Shown: positions 35,087 to 46,531 of the stretch, piece by piece
Position numbering within the stretch: the first letter of the stretch is position 1
Layout: each line of letters opens with the position of its first letter
Assembly: GCA_030549775.1 (NCBI GenBank)
Contig: CM060175.1
Coordinates: 39,545,915 to 39,609,914 of the forward strand
Source of the DNA: Tamarix chinensis
Taxonomy: Eukaryota > Streptophyta > Magnoliopsida > Caryophyllales > Tamaricaceae
Direction: 5' to 3'
Length of the DNA stretch: 64,000 nt
Translations under genes and position numbers: made by a program
The notes under the pieces: generated by a model
What the model saw: the letters and a program-made list of their open reading frames with translations, nothing else
The model's database searches: none
What the model was told of the DNA's origin: nothing

Positions 35087-35580
35087 TATAAGATTTGATT
35101 GGGTATTTGAAGCATAACATAACATTTTGTTGGTTCATGTAGGTAGTGGAGAAGTTTGGGGTTAGAATTTGGAACTTTTAAGAAGCACAAGGGTCTATGT
35201 TTACTGACAAGAACCATATTTTCTTATGGATTATTTTGATTTGTTTTAGGGATAAGAGCTAAGAGTAAGGAAACTAAATTAGGGTTTTATGTTTCCTAAA
35301 CATAGACAGTATTTTTTCTTTATTTCTAAAACACATTATTTTACCTTGTATAGTTTTTTCTAGTATAAAATAGGTATGAGAGAACCCTATCCATCAAGTC
35401 ATGTGACCCAACTTTTCTTCTCTATAGAATTTTGCATTGATTAAAGAATTGTGATTGATTGAGTGATTAGTTTAATCATCTTATTCTATTTTGTAACTGA
35501 ATCCTCAATACTTCATAATTTTTTAATTTTGGATTTTATGTTGGATCCTTTTAATCCATGTAATGATATAACAATGATTA
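35087..35580 (+). repeat. 3' LTR of Copia-2 (edges approximate)
   Basis: It follows the RNase H end and aligns with the Copia-1 LTR in its start (TGTTGGTTCATGTAGGTAGT near 35130) and in its last part. It includes a TATAAAATAGGTATGAGAGA promoter-like stretch near 35366. No left LTR was found to fix the edges. Confidence 0.6.
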
Positions 35581-35589
35581 AAAAAATGT

Positions 35590-36160
35590 TAAGAAAGACT
35601 AAATAATAGCTTGGAGTTGCACTATCAAGTTTTAATTTTGATACAAGAAATTTTCCAAAAAATTAAGCTTAAAAAAACATAGCCTGCCTAACAACTTGAT
35701 CAATTTAGCTTACCAATCTACTATTCTACCAACCATTTAATCAATTCCCACAAACTAGTCAATCGATTCAATTGGACAAAAAAAACCCTTAGTTAAGACA
35801 AAAAGTTGATCAATTGTTTTATAAAATTAGTCGATCGGTCTACTAAAAACATGTTTTATTCAACATGCCAAACTATATTCAAATCCAGATTTACTTCAAA
35901 CTCACTTATAGTTCAAAATCAAGATCAAACATTAAAAAATTTTATCAAACACCAAAACTTTCCATTCAATTAATATTACAAAAATACGGAATATTATAGT
36001 GATGACTTGATAATATGCTTTACTCTAATTAAAGCATAGTGAGAGGTCATGTTTTGTTACCCTATAAGGTCTTGCATGTTATAGTGTGACGGTGTAATAC
36101 TCATAGGGCGATTTATGATTCCTTTTGCTTTAACCTTGTTTCCTATTTTTTTACCCTATC
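35590..36160. other. Gene-free spacer, LTR-like fragment
   Basis: AT-rich with GTCGATCGGT motifs (about 35755-35845). At about 36085-36120 the sequence CTTGCATGTTATAGTGTGAC resembles 56900-56930 next to Copia-3, so part may be a minus-strand LTR of the Copia-3 family. It ends in CTATC, a possible target-site duplication of Copia-1. Confidence 0.45.
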
Positions 36161-36711
36161 TATCTATTACAGAATTACATGGATTGAATGGATCTAAACC
36201 AAAATCAAAATTACCAAGATGATGAACAATTGATTATCCAATCACAAATTAGAAATATTAAGGGAAAATAGATATATTTATTCATACTTTGTGTAATAAT
36301 GGGATGATTAAACTAATCAATCAATCAATCAATTACATAGATTTACAATTATCTAATTATGGAGAATTCTATGGATAAGGATAATAAATTGAGTCATATG
36401 ACATGACGGCTAAAGTTTTCTCATATCTCTTTTCTACTAGAAAAAACCTACAAGGTAAAACAACCTATTTTGGAAATAAGGTAAAAACACAATGTGTGTT
36501 TCAAAAACAACCATTGATTTTTCTTTCCTTACTTTAGTTTTTTTCTTAAAACTCACATAAACATATTTCGTGAATAAACATGGCCTATGTTGAGGACCAC
36601 ACGGCACTTGTGTTTATTCCAAACCTCACGAATATAAACTTAACTTCTCCAATATCTACATGAACCAACACAATGTTATGATGTACATCAAATACATAGT
36701 TAATGTTTACA
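36161..36711 (-). repeat. 3' LTR of Copia-1
   Basis: It aligns with 45968-46531: shared TACCAAGATGATGAACAATT-type stretch, AATGGGATGATTAAACTAAT, and CTTCTCCAATATCTACATGA. On the minus strand it starts TGTAAACATTAAC. The left edge is approximate. Confidence 0.8.
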
Positions 36712-38689
36712 ATTCATCACCCTAATGTCGTATTTGTGATGCATGACATATAAAGATCTCTAAAAAAATCCCTTGGCCCAAGTAAGGACATTATAGCATA
36801 AAAACACTAATTAAGTCCAAGACATATGCGAACTTACTCATGGTCAATGACTTTGTTAACATATCGGTCAGATTATCCAAAGCACCCACTTTCTCTAACA
36901 CAACTTTTCCCGCAATAACAGTACCTCGGATAAAGTTAAATTTGATGTCAATGTGCTTCATTTGATGATGGAAATAATTATAATTCTTCGCTAAAAAATA
37001 GTACTCTGGATATTATCTCAAACAACTAGAGCATCATGACCAAACCCCAATTCACGTACAAAACCAAAAATCCATATGCCTTCCTAAAAAGCCTTTATCA
37101 TAGCAATATACTTTGCCTAAGTAGTGGATAAAGCCATAACATCCTACAAGGAACACCTCTAACTAATAGCTAAACTACTAAGATAAAAAAATATCTATAT
37201 CAACAATGGATCTTCTTTTATTAAGGTCTACACCATAATTAGAGTTCACGAACCCAAACAACAAATCATAATCCACTTCACTGCTTGCCAATAAGCCTTT
37301 CCCAAATTTTCCATATATTGACTCACCACACTAACTTCTTGAGTGATATCAAGTTGAGAACACACCATAGCATACATGATGTAACCAATAGCATTTGAAT
37401 ATGGAGCTGTAGCCATAAACTCCTCTTTTTATTTAGATTTGGGACAATTTAAAGCTAATTATATGAAGTGAGTAGCTAATCGAGTGATCACCATCTTGGT
37501 GTCCGTTGTATGAAACCTCTCTAGCACCTTCTTTACATATGGTTCATGTGACAAGTACAAAAGCTTCAGCTCACAACTCTTATGATCACTATTCCAAAGA
37601 TCCTATTTTCAGTTCTAAGATCCTTTATCTCGAACAAACTCACTCTTTAGCATTGTCTTCACCTTATCAATATTAGACATATATTTTGTTGCAATAAGCA
37701 CGTCATCAACATCTACCAAAAGATACATAAGAGAGACTCCCTCCATCTCCTTCAAGTATACACATCCAACATACTTAGCCCTAAAGAACCCATGCTTAAG
37801 TATAATCTGATCAAACCATTTACATTACTCTCTAAAAAACTGTTTTAGACCATATGGTGATCTCTCCAATAGGCACACATGATCATGTATCTCCTCAACA
37901 ACAAACCCATCAAGTTGACACATGAATATCTCCTCCTTGGGCTCATCATGTAAAAATGCAGTTTTGATATAAAACTATACCAACTCAATCATGCATAGCT
38001 ACAGTGCAAGAAAAGTATAAATATATGTATAACTATAGGAGAAAATACCTCATTATAGTCCACACCTGAAATATAACTAAATCTATATGCAACCAAACAA
38101 GTCTTAACCTTAGCCTCCCGATCCCTAGAGCTCTCCGTTTAAACTTGTACACCCACTTGTAATCAATTATCTTCTTCTTTGTAGGTGCCTTCATAAGTTC
38201 CCACATCAGATTCTTTAATAAGGACTCCATCTCCTCTTCCATAATAGCACATCACTCAGAAGAATCAAAACCCTCAATAACCTTTGAGAATGATGTTGGC
38301 TCGTGCACATCAACAACTGTCTTTGCACTAGATAGAGCATAACCAACCAATTCTTCAAAACCATACCTGATCGGAGACTTAACAATCCTCCGTGATCTCC
38401 ATAGAGCAATGGCCCTTTTCTCTAGTTGGTGCTTGGATCCACCCACTTTAGAAATGATGAGTCTATTGGAATAGTTGATATCATCTAACTCAACGTTCAC
38501 GGGTCTCGAAGCACTATCTTGCTATACCTCCTTAGATATATCATCACAATATTAAATCTTCTAGAGGAACATAGACTCATTAAAGGTAGAATCCCTGCTA
38601 GTTAAGAAATTGGATACAACTAGGACCCACAACTTATACCACTTTACTCGAAATGTAAAGATAAGAAAAATACACTTCTTAGCTTTAGG
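36712..38689 (-). pseudogene. Copia-1 RNase H, RT and integrase C terminus
   Basis: Reading from 38689 down: AKKCIFL of the integrase C terminus right at the insertion point; YGFEELVGYALSSAKTVVDV (about 38370-38310); EEEMESLLKNLMWELMKAPT; DYKWVYKFKRR; then RT in broken frames, with the catalytic region reading MYLLVDVDDVLIATK (about 37728-37684), both Asp kept but two residues inserted before them. Thumb and RNase H motifs follow to about 36850. Premature stops throughout. Confidence 0.85.
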
Positions 38690-39059
38690 TGAAACACCCC
38701 AAAACCTAATTTTAAGATTTATATCTAATTAAGGATTTATTTAGAAATTTATGAAATAAATTATTTTTATTAAAATAAAAATGAAATTAGTTAGGGAAAA
38801 TCAAGAAGAAATTTATAAGTATTTTAATTAGGAGAAATTCGGGTATTTTAGCTAATTAAGGATTTTATTTTAGAAATTAATTAAATAAATTATTTTATTT
38901 AAAATAAGAGGGGAGAAAATAGTTCCAAATTAATATGAATTTTATAAATAATTTAATATTGGCCTAAAAAAGAGAAATTTAATATTATTTTATTTAAATA
39001 TTATTATTTTTAAATTTCCAAAATATTCAAATTAATTTAAATACCTAACCTAATTATTT

Positions 39060-40260
39060 TTTTCTTTTCCTTTTTCCCTTTTACGTTTTTTCTTTTTCTT
39101 TCTTCTTTTTCTTTTCTTTTTCTCCTTTTCTCTTTCTTTCTTCTTCTTTTCTTTTACTTCTCCTTCCTAACCTGGGCCAGCCGTGGCCCAATCCTTCCCC
39201 CCTTCCTTCTTCTTTCGGCAGCCTAGCGTTGCTTTTTGTCATTTTTTCCCTCTAAACGTTGGGTTTTCCCCCCCTCCGGTTTTAATGATCATCGCCCAGT
39301 CCTGTATTCTTCTTTCCTTTCTTTTCTTTTCCATGGACAACCAGTCCAGCCTCCTTTCTTTCTTCTTCTTCTTTCCTCTTTCCCCAACGTCGACGACCTC
39401 CACCACCGCTCCATCCGCTGGTTTTTTGCCACCGGTTATGACCATTTTCCTTCCTCTCTCTTCGCCCTGACTCGTCGGCCACACTGACCCAACCCATATC
39501 CCTTCCTTTTCATGCACGGGCCTTCTTTTTCTATGCAACCACCCCCTGCTCGATTTGAATTTCACCGGCTTTAGGTGTCATCGGCAATTGGAACCCTACC
39601 TGCATTGCCCCCTAGCCAACCCACAAAACCCTAACCTCCCTTCTAAAATTTATAAATACCTCCTAATGAGCCCTGCATTGAACTTTTGATCCCTACCCAC
39701 AAATTCCCAACCTTGCCACCGCCGCCACTTCAGACGCTTCTACAACCACCGTTAGCCAACTTTTCCGCCTTCTCTACCTACCTATGTCTTCCCTACACCG
39801 CTCTCTAACTATGCCTCTCATATCCCTTGATTCTTCCTGTACAAGCCACCCCAGCTGTGTGAAGTAACCCCCTCGACCAACCCATTCTCTACCTCTACCA
39901 CCCTTCGCGCCACCGTTTGCCACCACTACTGCCTCTTTCACCTCCCAAACTGTAGTGCAGACCCTCCTCTAACTCCCCCTACCTTTCTTTTCCTCTTCCT
40001 CCCTCTCCTCCTCTCTTTCTCTTCTTCTTCCTCATTCAGCCACTGTCGTTGCCGCCTTGCACCGCCACCTTTGGCTACGTCACCACAGTCATTCTATTCC
40101 TCTCCTTCTAGGCAACCATGATCACCTCAACCCCCACCTTCATTCTACCTCTCCTTTTCCCAGCATTCAACCTTTCCCCTTTTCTTCTCTTTTTCCGACC
40201 ACCACAGCCGCTTTTGTACACCACCGTCAGTACTGCCTATCACCACCAGCCTAAGGTTGA
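39060..40260 (-). repeat. Purine-rich block of family G copy 3 (pyrimidine-rich on plus)
   Basis: CTTTTTCTTTTC and CCACCACC runs on plus correspond to the purine blocks of the other copies. Plus-strand frames at 39183-39487 and 40057-40306 are compositional. Confidence 0.75.
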
Positions 40261-40329
40261 ACCCTATACCCTCTCAACCCTTTTACCCTATTTTTACAAG
40301 CCTTAATCTATTTTATTTCATTTATTTGA

Positions 40330-40453
40330 AATATATTATTATTATTATTATTTTAAAATTATTATTATTATTATTATTATTTTAAAATTATTATTATCAT
40401 TATTACAACTATTTTACTATTAGTGTTGCTATTATTATTAGTAGTGTTATGCG

Positions 40454-40539
<86 letters not shown>

Positions 40540-40634
40540 CATTACTAAATTTTATTATAAATGTTACTAGTATTATTATTAGTATTATTTTGGTGAAGGG
40601 TCGAAGCCCTTATTCTACCTTTTATTTCAAATCC

Positions 40635-40697
<63 letters not shown>

Positions 40698-40790
40698 CAT
40701 CATCGTTATTATTATTATTATTATTACTACTATTATCATTATTATCATTATTATTATTTTAATATCACTATTATTATTATTAGGGTAAAG
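40330..40790. repeat. Long (ATT)n microsatellite cluster
   Basis: Uninterrupted ATT runs of about 80 bp (40454-40540) and about 65 bp (40634-40700), with shorter interrupted runs on both sides. They yield meaningless poly-Leu and poly-Tyr frames. Confidence 0.95.
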
Positions 40791-41389
40791 TATTCAAACT
40801 TATATTATCAACTTTTATAATATTACTATCATTTCTTATATATTTAGCAAGATAGTAATTAGTTAATGTCATTTTTATTATTAATATTTTATTATTTTAT
40901 CAAAAGCCTAGTCTTAGAATAATTTAGTAATTAGTAGCATATTTGGTAGGAGGAAATCTAATTTTAGCTTTTTTCTCGTATAGGTGAGACCAATCAAAGC
41001 CCTAAAGAGGCGTAGGAGCGTGGTCCAAGACTAGTGTCATTTTAGGTAAGGGTGTTACTAAGGCCTTATGTGTGTTTATGTGCATTATATGTTTTGTGTG
41101 CTTTATATTCTATGTTTATCATTATAATTTTTTTGTATGTGGTATGAAGTAGAGTTGAAGTATGTTTTTGGTGTATTTATATGGCATATATATTATGTAT
41201 ATGTGATGAAATATTGTGGTATGTGATGATTAGTTTGTGACCCTATAAGACATACATGTGAGGATGTTAATATGGTTTGTGTGGGGGAAAGGATGAAAAA
41301 GGAGAATGGGGAAATAAGTTGACTAAGGGATGTGAGTTGATCTAAGTATTTTAATGATCCATGAATGGAAGAATATAATGGGGAATTTG

Positions 41390-41960
41390 AGGGTTTCATG
41401 TAGGAGAATCTAATTTATGGTTTTGTATGGGAGAATGTAATTTATGGGTTTCTGTGGGAGAATCTAATCTATGGTTTTGTATGGGAGAATTTAATCTATG
41501 GTGTAACATGGGAGAATCTAATCTATGGTGTAACATAGGAGAATTTAATCTATGCTTTGTATGGATTGAATTTAGGGTTTTGTATGGAGAAACCTTGGGT
41601 TTTGTGTGGATTAAATCTTTGCTTTTGCATGGAGGAATCTAGGTTTTTGTATGGTGGAATCTAGGGTTTTGCATGGATGGATCTAGGGTTTGCATGGTTA
41701 AATATAGGGTTTTACGTGGAAGTTTTAGGGTTTGCATGAAAAAGTTTGAAAGTTTGCATGGGGAAGTTAGCATCTGCATGGGAGTAAAGTTTATGTATGA
41801 AAAGTTAATTTAGGGTGTGAGGAAGGTAATGTAAGTGTTGTTTGGGTGTTTGAACACTTTGGATGAAAAATAGTACATGGAGCAATATAAGGGTACGTAG
41901 GAGACCGAGCTAGGGTTTGGTGTGGACAATTAGGGTTTGGTGTGGTTGCTTAGGGTTTTT
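41390..41960 (-). repeat. Minisatellite of ATGGGAGAATCTAATCTATGG-like units (family G copy 3)
   Basis: Units of about 30-35 bp with cores GGGAGAATCTAATCTATGG and GGGTTTTGTATGG, decaying to the right. It lies at the position of the minisatellites in copies 1 and 2 but has another monomer. Confidence 0.85.
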
Positions 41961-42361
41961 GTGGTATCATGTGTATTTAGTGATTAAAGTGTAATTATGA
42001 TAATGGTATTTATGAGTTGTGGTGTGTGGAGCGTTAAAATGATTTGGGTTGTGTGAGGTGGAGTAAGATGGGCCCCTGAGACCTAACCTAAAGTTTCTGG
42101 GGGAAAAAACCTAGAGTAAGGAAGTAAGTGGACTTGAAGGTGTGTAGTAGTGGGCCTTAACCTACATATTTCAATGTTGGAATTCTAGTGTGAATTTGAG
42201 TATAGAAGAAAGGTTGTTGGGAAAGATAGGAGGTGCAAGGTTTTCATGGTATAATATGGACCAGTTGGAGGATAAGTGTAAGAAAGTGAGTCATGCATGT
42301 CTAGGGTTAAAATTTTCTGAATAATATACTTAAGACATTAATCATTTAAAATGAAAGATTG

Positions 42362-43280
42362 TTGAGTCGGGCCCATAACGATCCACCGGTGAATAATAGT
42401 GGTTAGGGCATGATGTCCTATATGTGACCGATCCACCTGTAATAATAGTGGTGAGGCTTTGTACCTGTGCGTTTCCGGTCCACCGGCTATAATTAGGGGT
42501 GTGCAAAACCGGATATCCGTATCCATTCGGATATTTTTTCGGATATCCGCTCCGTATTTTTTTAGACCGGATATCCGGGATGCGGATATCCGAAAAATAT
42601 AGACCGGATATAGACCGGATTCGGATATATCCAATATCCGTATGAAAATACTATTTTATCAATTTTAATAACTTTTGCTATAATATTTTTAAAAATAAGG
42701 ATCATATATCAATTAATATTCATATCTATATTCATATAAATATCTTATTTTATCTAAAAGAAGTATTAAAATATTATTATAAATATTTAAAATATAAAAA
42801 TAAATAAAATTTTAAAACTTAAAACTATAAAAACACAATAATATGGTGTATTATTGAAATAATCAACAAAATATCGGATATTTTGTCGGATCGGATAATC
42901 CAAAAAAAAACCGGATATCCGAATGTCGGATATCCTTTTAGAATAAAACCGGTTCGGATATCCGAAATGTCGGATCGGATTTTTAAATATCGGATCGGAT
43001 TTTCGGATCCCGGATTTTTTGCACAGCCCTAGCTATAATAGTGGGGGATTCCGTGCTCAATAAAACCGAATATATTTGTGCCAAGACATGGGAAATACAC
43101 TAAGTACTTACAGTGGAACATCGTGCGAGAAGGGGCCAGACTGGTCCACCGGTGAATAATAGTGGTCAGGAGCTTTATGTATTATGTGTGTTTGGTCCAC
43201 CGGCTATAATAGTGGTCAAGAGCTTTATGTCCTGTGTGTTTTCGGTCCATCGGCTATAATAGTGGGGTTCCCGTACTCGC
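42362..43280 (-). repeat. 54-bp array of family G copy 3, interrupted by a MITE
   Basis: CCACCGGCTATAATAGTGG and CCACCGGTGAATAATAGTGG recur about every 54-60 bp, the reverse complement of the copy 1 unit. The hAT element at 42494-43031 sits in one unit. Confidence 0.85.
42494..43031. mobile_element. hAT-type MITE, 538 bp
   Basis: Terminal inverted repeats TAGGGGTGTGCAAAA and TTTTTTGCACAGCCCTA, flanked by the perfect 8-bp duplication GCTATAAT (42486-42493 and 43032-43039), are hallmarks of hAT. Both ends are rich in GGATATCC/CGGATATCCG palindromes and ACCGGATA motifs, probably transposase-binding sites; the centre is AT-rich. No coding capacity. As the innermost insertion with a perfect duplication, it is among the youngest events here. 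Confidence 0.93.
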
Positions 43281-43969
43281 ATGGATTTGATAAAAAAGCA
43301 TGGTGTGAATCAATTTCGATTAAAGATTAATTAAATAACTAATCTGAACTATAAATGGGCCGTTATGTATCTTCTCATATGATTGTTCAATATTAAGTTA
43401 TCATGTTGGACTACATGCTTCTTTATTTCTTTTGCATTATTTATGTGATTTTATGTGTTAGCCTTAGTGCACGGTTACCTTTCTCAGCACATAGCGTATT
43501 GATCACCCATTTCATGGGTGACTTTGTGCAGGTGGGCGAGACATCAGTCAAGGCTGAGTGTTGAGCATGTTTTGACTCCAAGTTCAAGAGTAGTGTGGCC
43601 GGAATTCCTCTTCTTGCCATTTTATCTCTTTAGGTATTTCTTTTGTATTGAACTTACCCTTTTTGATTTATTACTTGTATTGAGTATTTTAAATGAATCT
43701 TTTATAGGTTGTAAGCTTATTTTTCTTTTGGATATGAATTGCAATTCTATATGTGAACTCTGATTTTTTATGTTATGATCTTTCTAGTTCTTTCATAAAC
43801 TCTTGGTTTGAGTTTAATGACAATCTTTTCTTAGCCTTAGTACTTGGTACTAAAACAGTCGGAGAGAACTGGTTTGATACTAAGTGTGGCGGTAGCATCC
43901 CCATAATTCATAGGTTTTAAATTCTAAATTCTTTGGCTAAAAAAATTTAGTGAATTTTGGGATGTAGGA

Positions 43970-45967
43970 TCAAGTTTACCATCATTCACATAAGCATAAG
44001 TAAGGAAACCAAGGACATGCAAATCAGATTAATCAACAGATTTACTAAACCATAAATCTTCAAATGACTTCAACTTAATGGGTCAATTTCGTAATCGATT
44101 CACCAGGTATGCTATCATGTGAACCTCCTTAGCACAAAACTCTTTACCTATCCCTCCTTGTTATAACATATAATGATACTTCTATAATAGGGTTATTTTC
44201 ATCCACTTATCAACCCAATTCTATTATGTTCTCCCAACTTAGGTGTGGTGTCTTGCTATCCCATTATATTGATAGAAATAAGTGAAATTCTTCTTAACAA
44301 AATCAAGGCCATTATTAATATTGAGAAACTTAACTTGCTTCCTAATTTGCTTCTCTAGCAAAATCTTCTAAATTTTGAAAATAAAAAACACATTATTCTT
44401 ATTCTTTAAGAAATAAACCCATACCATTCTAGAGAACTCATCAATAAATGTGAGTATATACCACAAACTAAATTTGGAAACCACTCTAGAAATACTCAAG
44501 AGGTGCTACCGTATTATGGCTAGATATTGAAAAGCTAACCTACTTTTACTTACAAAACACACAGGGCTCACAAAAATCTACGGTACCTATACTTTATCTA
44601 TCTAGATGCCCCCTCTTAGGGAACTCAGTAAGACCATTGACACTCATCTGCCCTAGTATCATGTGCCAATGTCTCGTAATATCTAAGTCTAACTACATCA
44701 ACGATGTCACAATTGTTGTCCCCATAACACTAGAACCCACCAACTCATACAATGTCTCAACCTGCTTCCTCTTCATCACCATAAGAGCCCCTTTTGTAAC
44801 TCTCAGCGTACTATCCTCAATAACACATTGGTACCCATCACAATTCAAGGAACATAAAGAGATGAGGTTCTTAGTTATCTCGAGGATATGTATCATATTG
44901 GACAGTGTCTTGAACACATCGTCATGCATCATCACCTTCACCACCACAATCCTAACAACTTTGTAGGAAGTATCATTGCCCATGAAGACAGCTCCACCCT
45001 AAGTCATCTCAAACATCTAAAACCAACTTTAGTTGCAACATATATGGTAATAAAAATTAAAATATAAGATACATCCATCACTGATCTTGATTTATCTATT
45101 AGTGGTCAACAACAAATTTCAAACATTGTCATCATAAGCTACAGCAGCATTATTATTTGTACCGGATGACTCAATAGACTTATCAATGGGCTTCCTATTA
45201 GGATAAAGCTTTCTAATATGCCCCTTTTATGATAATAATAGCATTCCACATTATTCTTTCAACTCTTCAACTTAGGATTGGAATTCTTACGGTCACTAAA
45301 ACTTCACTCATGTGTTCTCCCCTAGCTACCAATCCTTTACTATATGAGTTTCTAAAAGTACCAATGCTGGTCAACTAACTGTCAATAAACTCCCGTTGTA
45401 GCAGAAAAGATTTCATGTTCTCAAGGACTAACTCATCCATTTCATACAACATAGGATCCCAAAATTGTTTAAAACTAGCAAGAAAAGAGTATAATAGCAT
45501 AATGGTCAATTCTACATCTTCTAATTTGACTTTTATGTTTTTCAAATCCATTACAATAGAATCCAATTCAACAATATGAGATTTCAAGGACTATCCCTCA
45601 CCTAATTTTAGGTCATGAAGCTAAATTTTAAATAGTTTTAGGATTTCTACTAAATTTTTTCTATACAATGACACAAGTTTCAACCATAAGACATCCATCA
45701 TTGATTCCTTTCCCAATTCCCGTAATACCTCATTTGATAAGAATAGTTGTATGGTAGACAAGGCCTTCAGATCTACATCTTTAAATCTCTCATTTATCAT
45801 CGAATCTGACTTATTTGAATGACTGAATAATGCCTTTTCCAATTCATTCTGAATTAGAGTCGCTTACATCTTCAATTTTTATAATCCAAAATTAACAAAC
45901 TGATTAAAGTTCTTAATATCAAATATTACACCCATCTCAATTACCAGATCTCTTCAATAACCATAGT
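43970..45967 (-). pseudogene. Copia-1 gag, zinc knuckle, protease and integrase N-terminal part
   Basis: Reading from 45967 down: UBN2-type gag (STIQLFLSNEVLRELGKE, about 45760; LLYSFLASFKQFWDPMLYEM, about 45500; LENMKSFLLQRE), a zinc-knuckle remnant with ECYYYHKRG (about 45245-45215), then protease/pre-integrase (MGNDTSYKVVRI, about 44983; KNLISLCSLNCDGYQCVIED, about 44870; KGALMVMKRKQVETLYELVG), integrase in broken frames, and finally a FGCLAYAHVNDGKLEP-like motif cut by the family G LTR. Stops and frameshifts throughout. Confidence 0.85.
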
Positions 45968-46531
45968 TTTAATAATAAATTCTAATGGAATTATGTGAAT
46001 TCAATGGATCCAAATAAAAATAAAAATTGACAAGATGATGAAAAATTGATGATTTAATCACAAAATAGAATATATATTTGAGGGAAAACATATATCTTTA
46101 TGCGTTCTCTTGTGTAATTATAGGATGATCAACCTAATCAATCAAGAAATTACACAGATTTGTAATTCTCTAATACTAGAGAATTCAATGGAGATGAAGA
46201 AGAAGTTGGGTCGCACAACTTTACGACTAGTGTTTTCTTATATCTCTTTTATAATAGAAAAAACCATACAGGGCAAAAGAGTGTGTTTCATAAGTGAGGC
46301 AAACCACAATCTATGTTACAAAAACACCCCCACCTCAGTGTTTATTTCTTTACTCTCAATTTTTTTCCAAAACTCATATCAACAAACTCTGTGAGTAAAT
46401 ACAACCCATATTAATGAACATAAGGCCCCATATTTATTCCAAAACTTGTGAATCTACATTTAACTTCTCCAATACCTACATGAATCAATACATTGTTATG
46501 CTATGCATCAAGTATTCAGTAAAAGCTCACA
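45968..46531 (-). repeat. 5' LTR of Copia-1
   Basis: Direct repeat of 36161-36711. On the minus strand it starts TGTGAGCTTTTAC at 46531. Just below 45968 the minus strand reads ATGGTTATTGAAGAGATCTG, a decayed initiator-tRNA-Met primer site. Confidence 0.8.

Larger units (their letters stand above)
6061..35580 (+). mobile_element. Copia-2: old Ty1/Copia element split by three insertions
   Basis: Four collinear pieces form one Copia element: gag tail (about 6061-6134), zinc knuckle to protease linker (11797-11924), protease to RT start (16988-18455), and RT to 3' LTR (33618-35580). The joins restore reading frames. The zinc knuckle continues across the Gypsy insertion, a gag-protease linker with SGGDVLMTIDRKN continues across the CACTA element, and RT start GYALTSAKTVVDV continues across the 15-kb insertion. 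Domain order (knuckle, protease, GAG-pre-integrase, integrase, RT, RNase H) is that of Tork/TNT1-like Copia. No 5' LTR was identified, so the element is 5' truncated or its start is unrecognisable. It is the oldest layer in this part of the window. Confidence 0.85.
38690..43963 (-). mobile_element. Family G giant solo LTR, copy 3, inserted in Copia-1 integrase
   Basis: The plus strand begins TGAAACACCCC and ends near ...TTTTGGGATG, matching the family G ends in reverse. The start segment with GTGTGGCGGTAGCATCCCC lies at about 43887-43905. Flanks are TTAGG (38685-38689) and GTAGG (43964-43968), a 4 of 5 match. The Copia-1 frame reads ...NDGKLD on one side and PKAKKCIFL on the other, so the insertion point is secure to within a few bases; the last few bases of the LTR terminus look eroded. 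Same internal order as copies 1 and 2 in reverse. Confidence 0.88.
36161..46531 (-). mobile_element. Copia-1: Ty1/Copia element with both LTRs, split by a family G solo LTR
   Basis: Direct repeats at about 36161-36711 and 45968-46531 bound gag, knuckle, protease, integrase, RT and RNase H remnants on the minus strand. Without the nested 5.3-kb solo LTR the element is about 5.1 kb, normal for Copia. A possible 5-bp duplication is CTATC (36156-36160 and 46532-46536). The LTRs are similar to the Copia-2 3' LTR, so both belong to one family. Confidence 0.85.

Noticed and set aside
39183..39565. Frames of about 95-108 codons
   Set aside because: Pyrimidine-rich block of a solo LTR; low-complexity products on both strands.
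40449..40820. 123-codon frame of poly-Leu and poly-Tyr
   Set aside because: Direct translation of the (ATT)n microsatellite.
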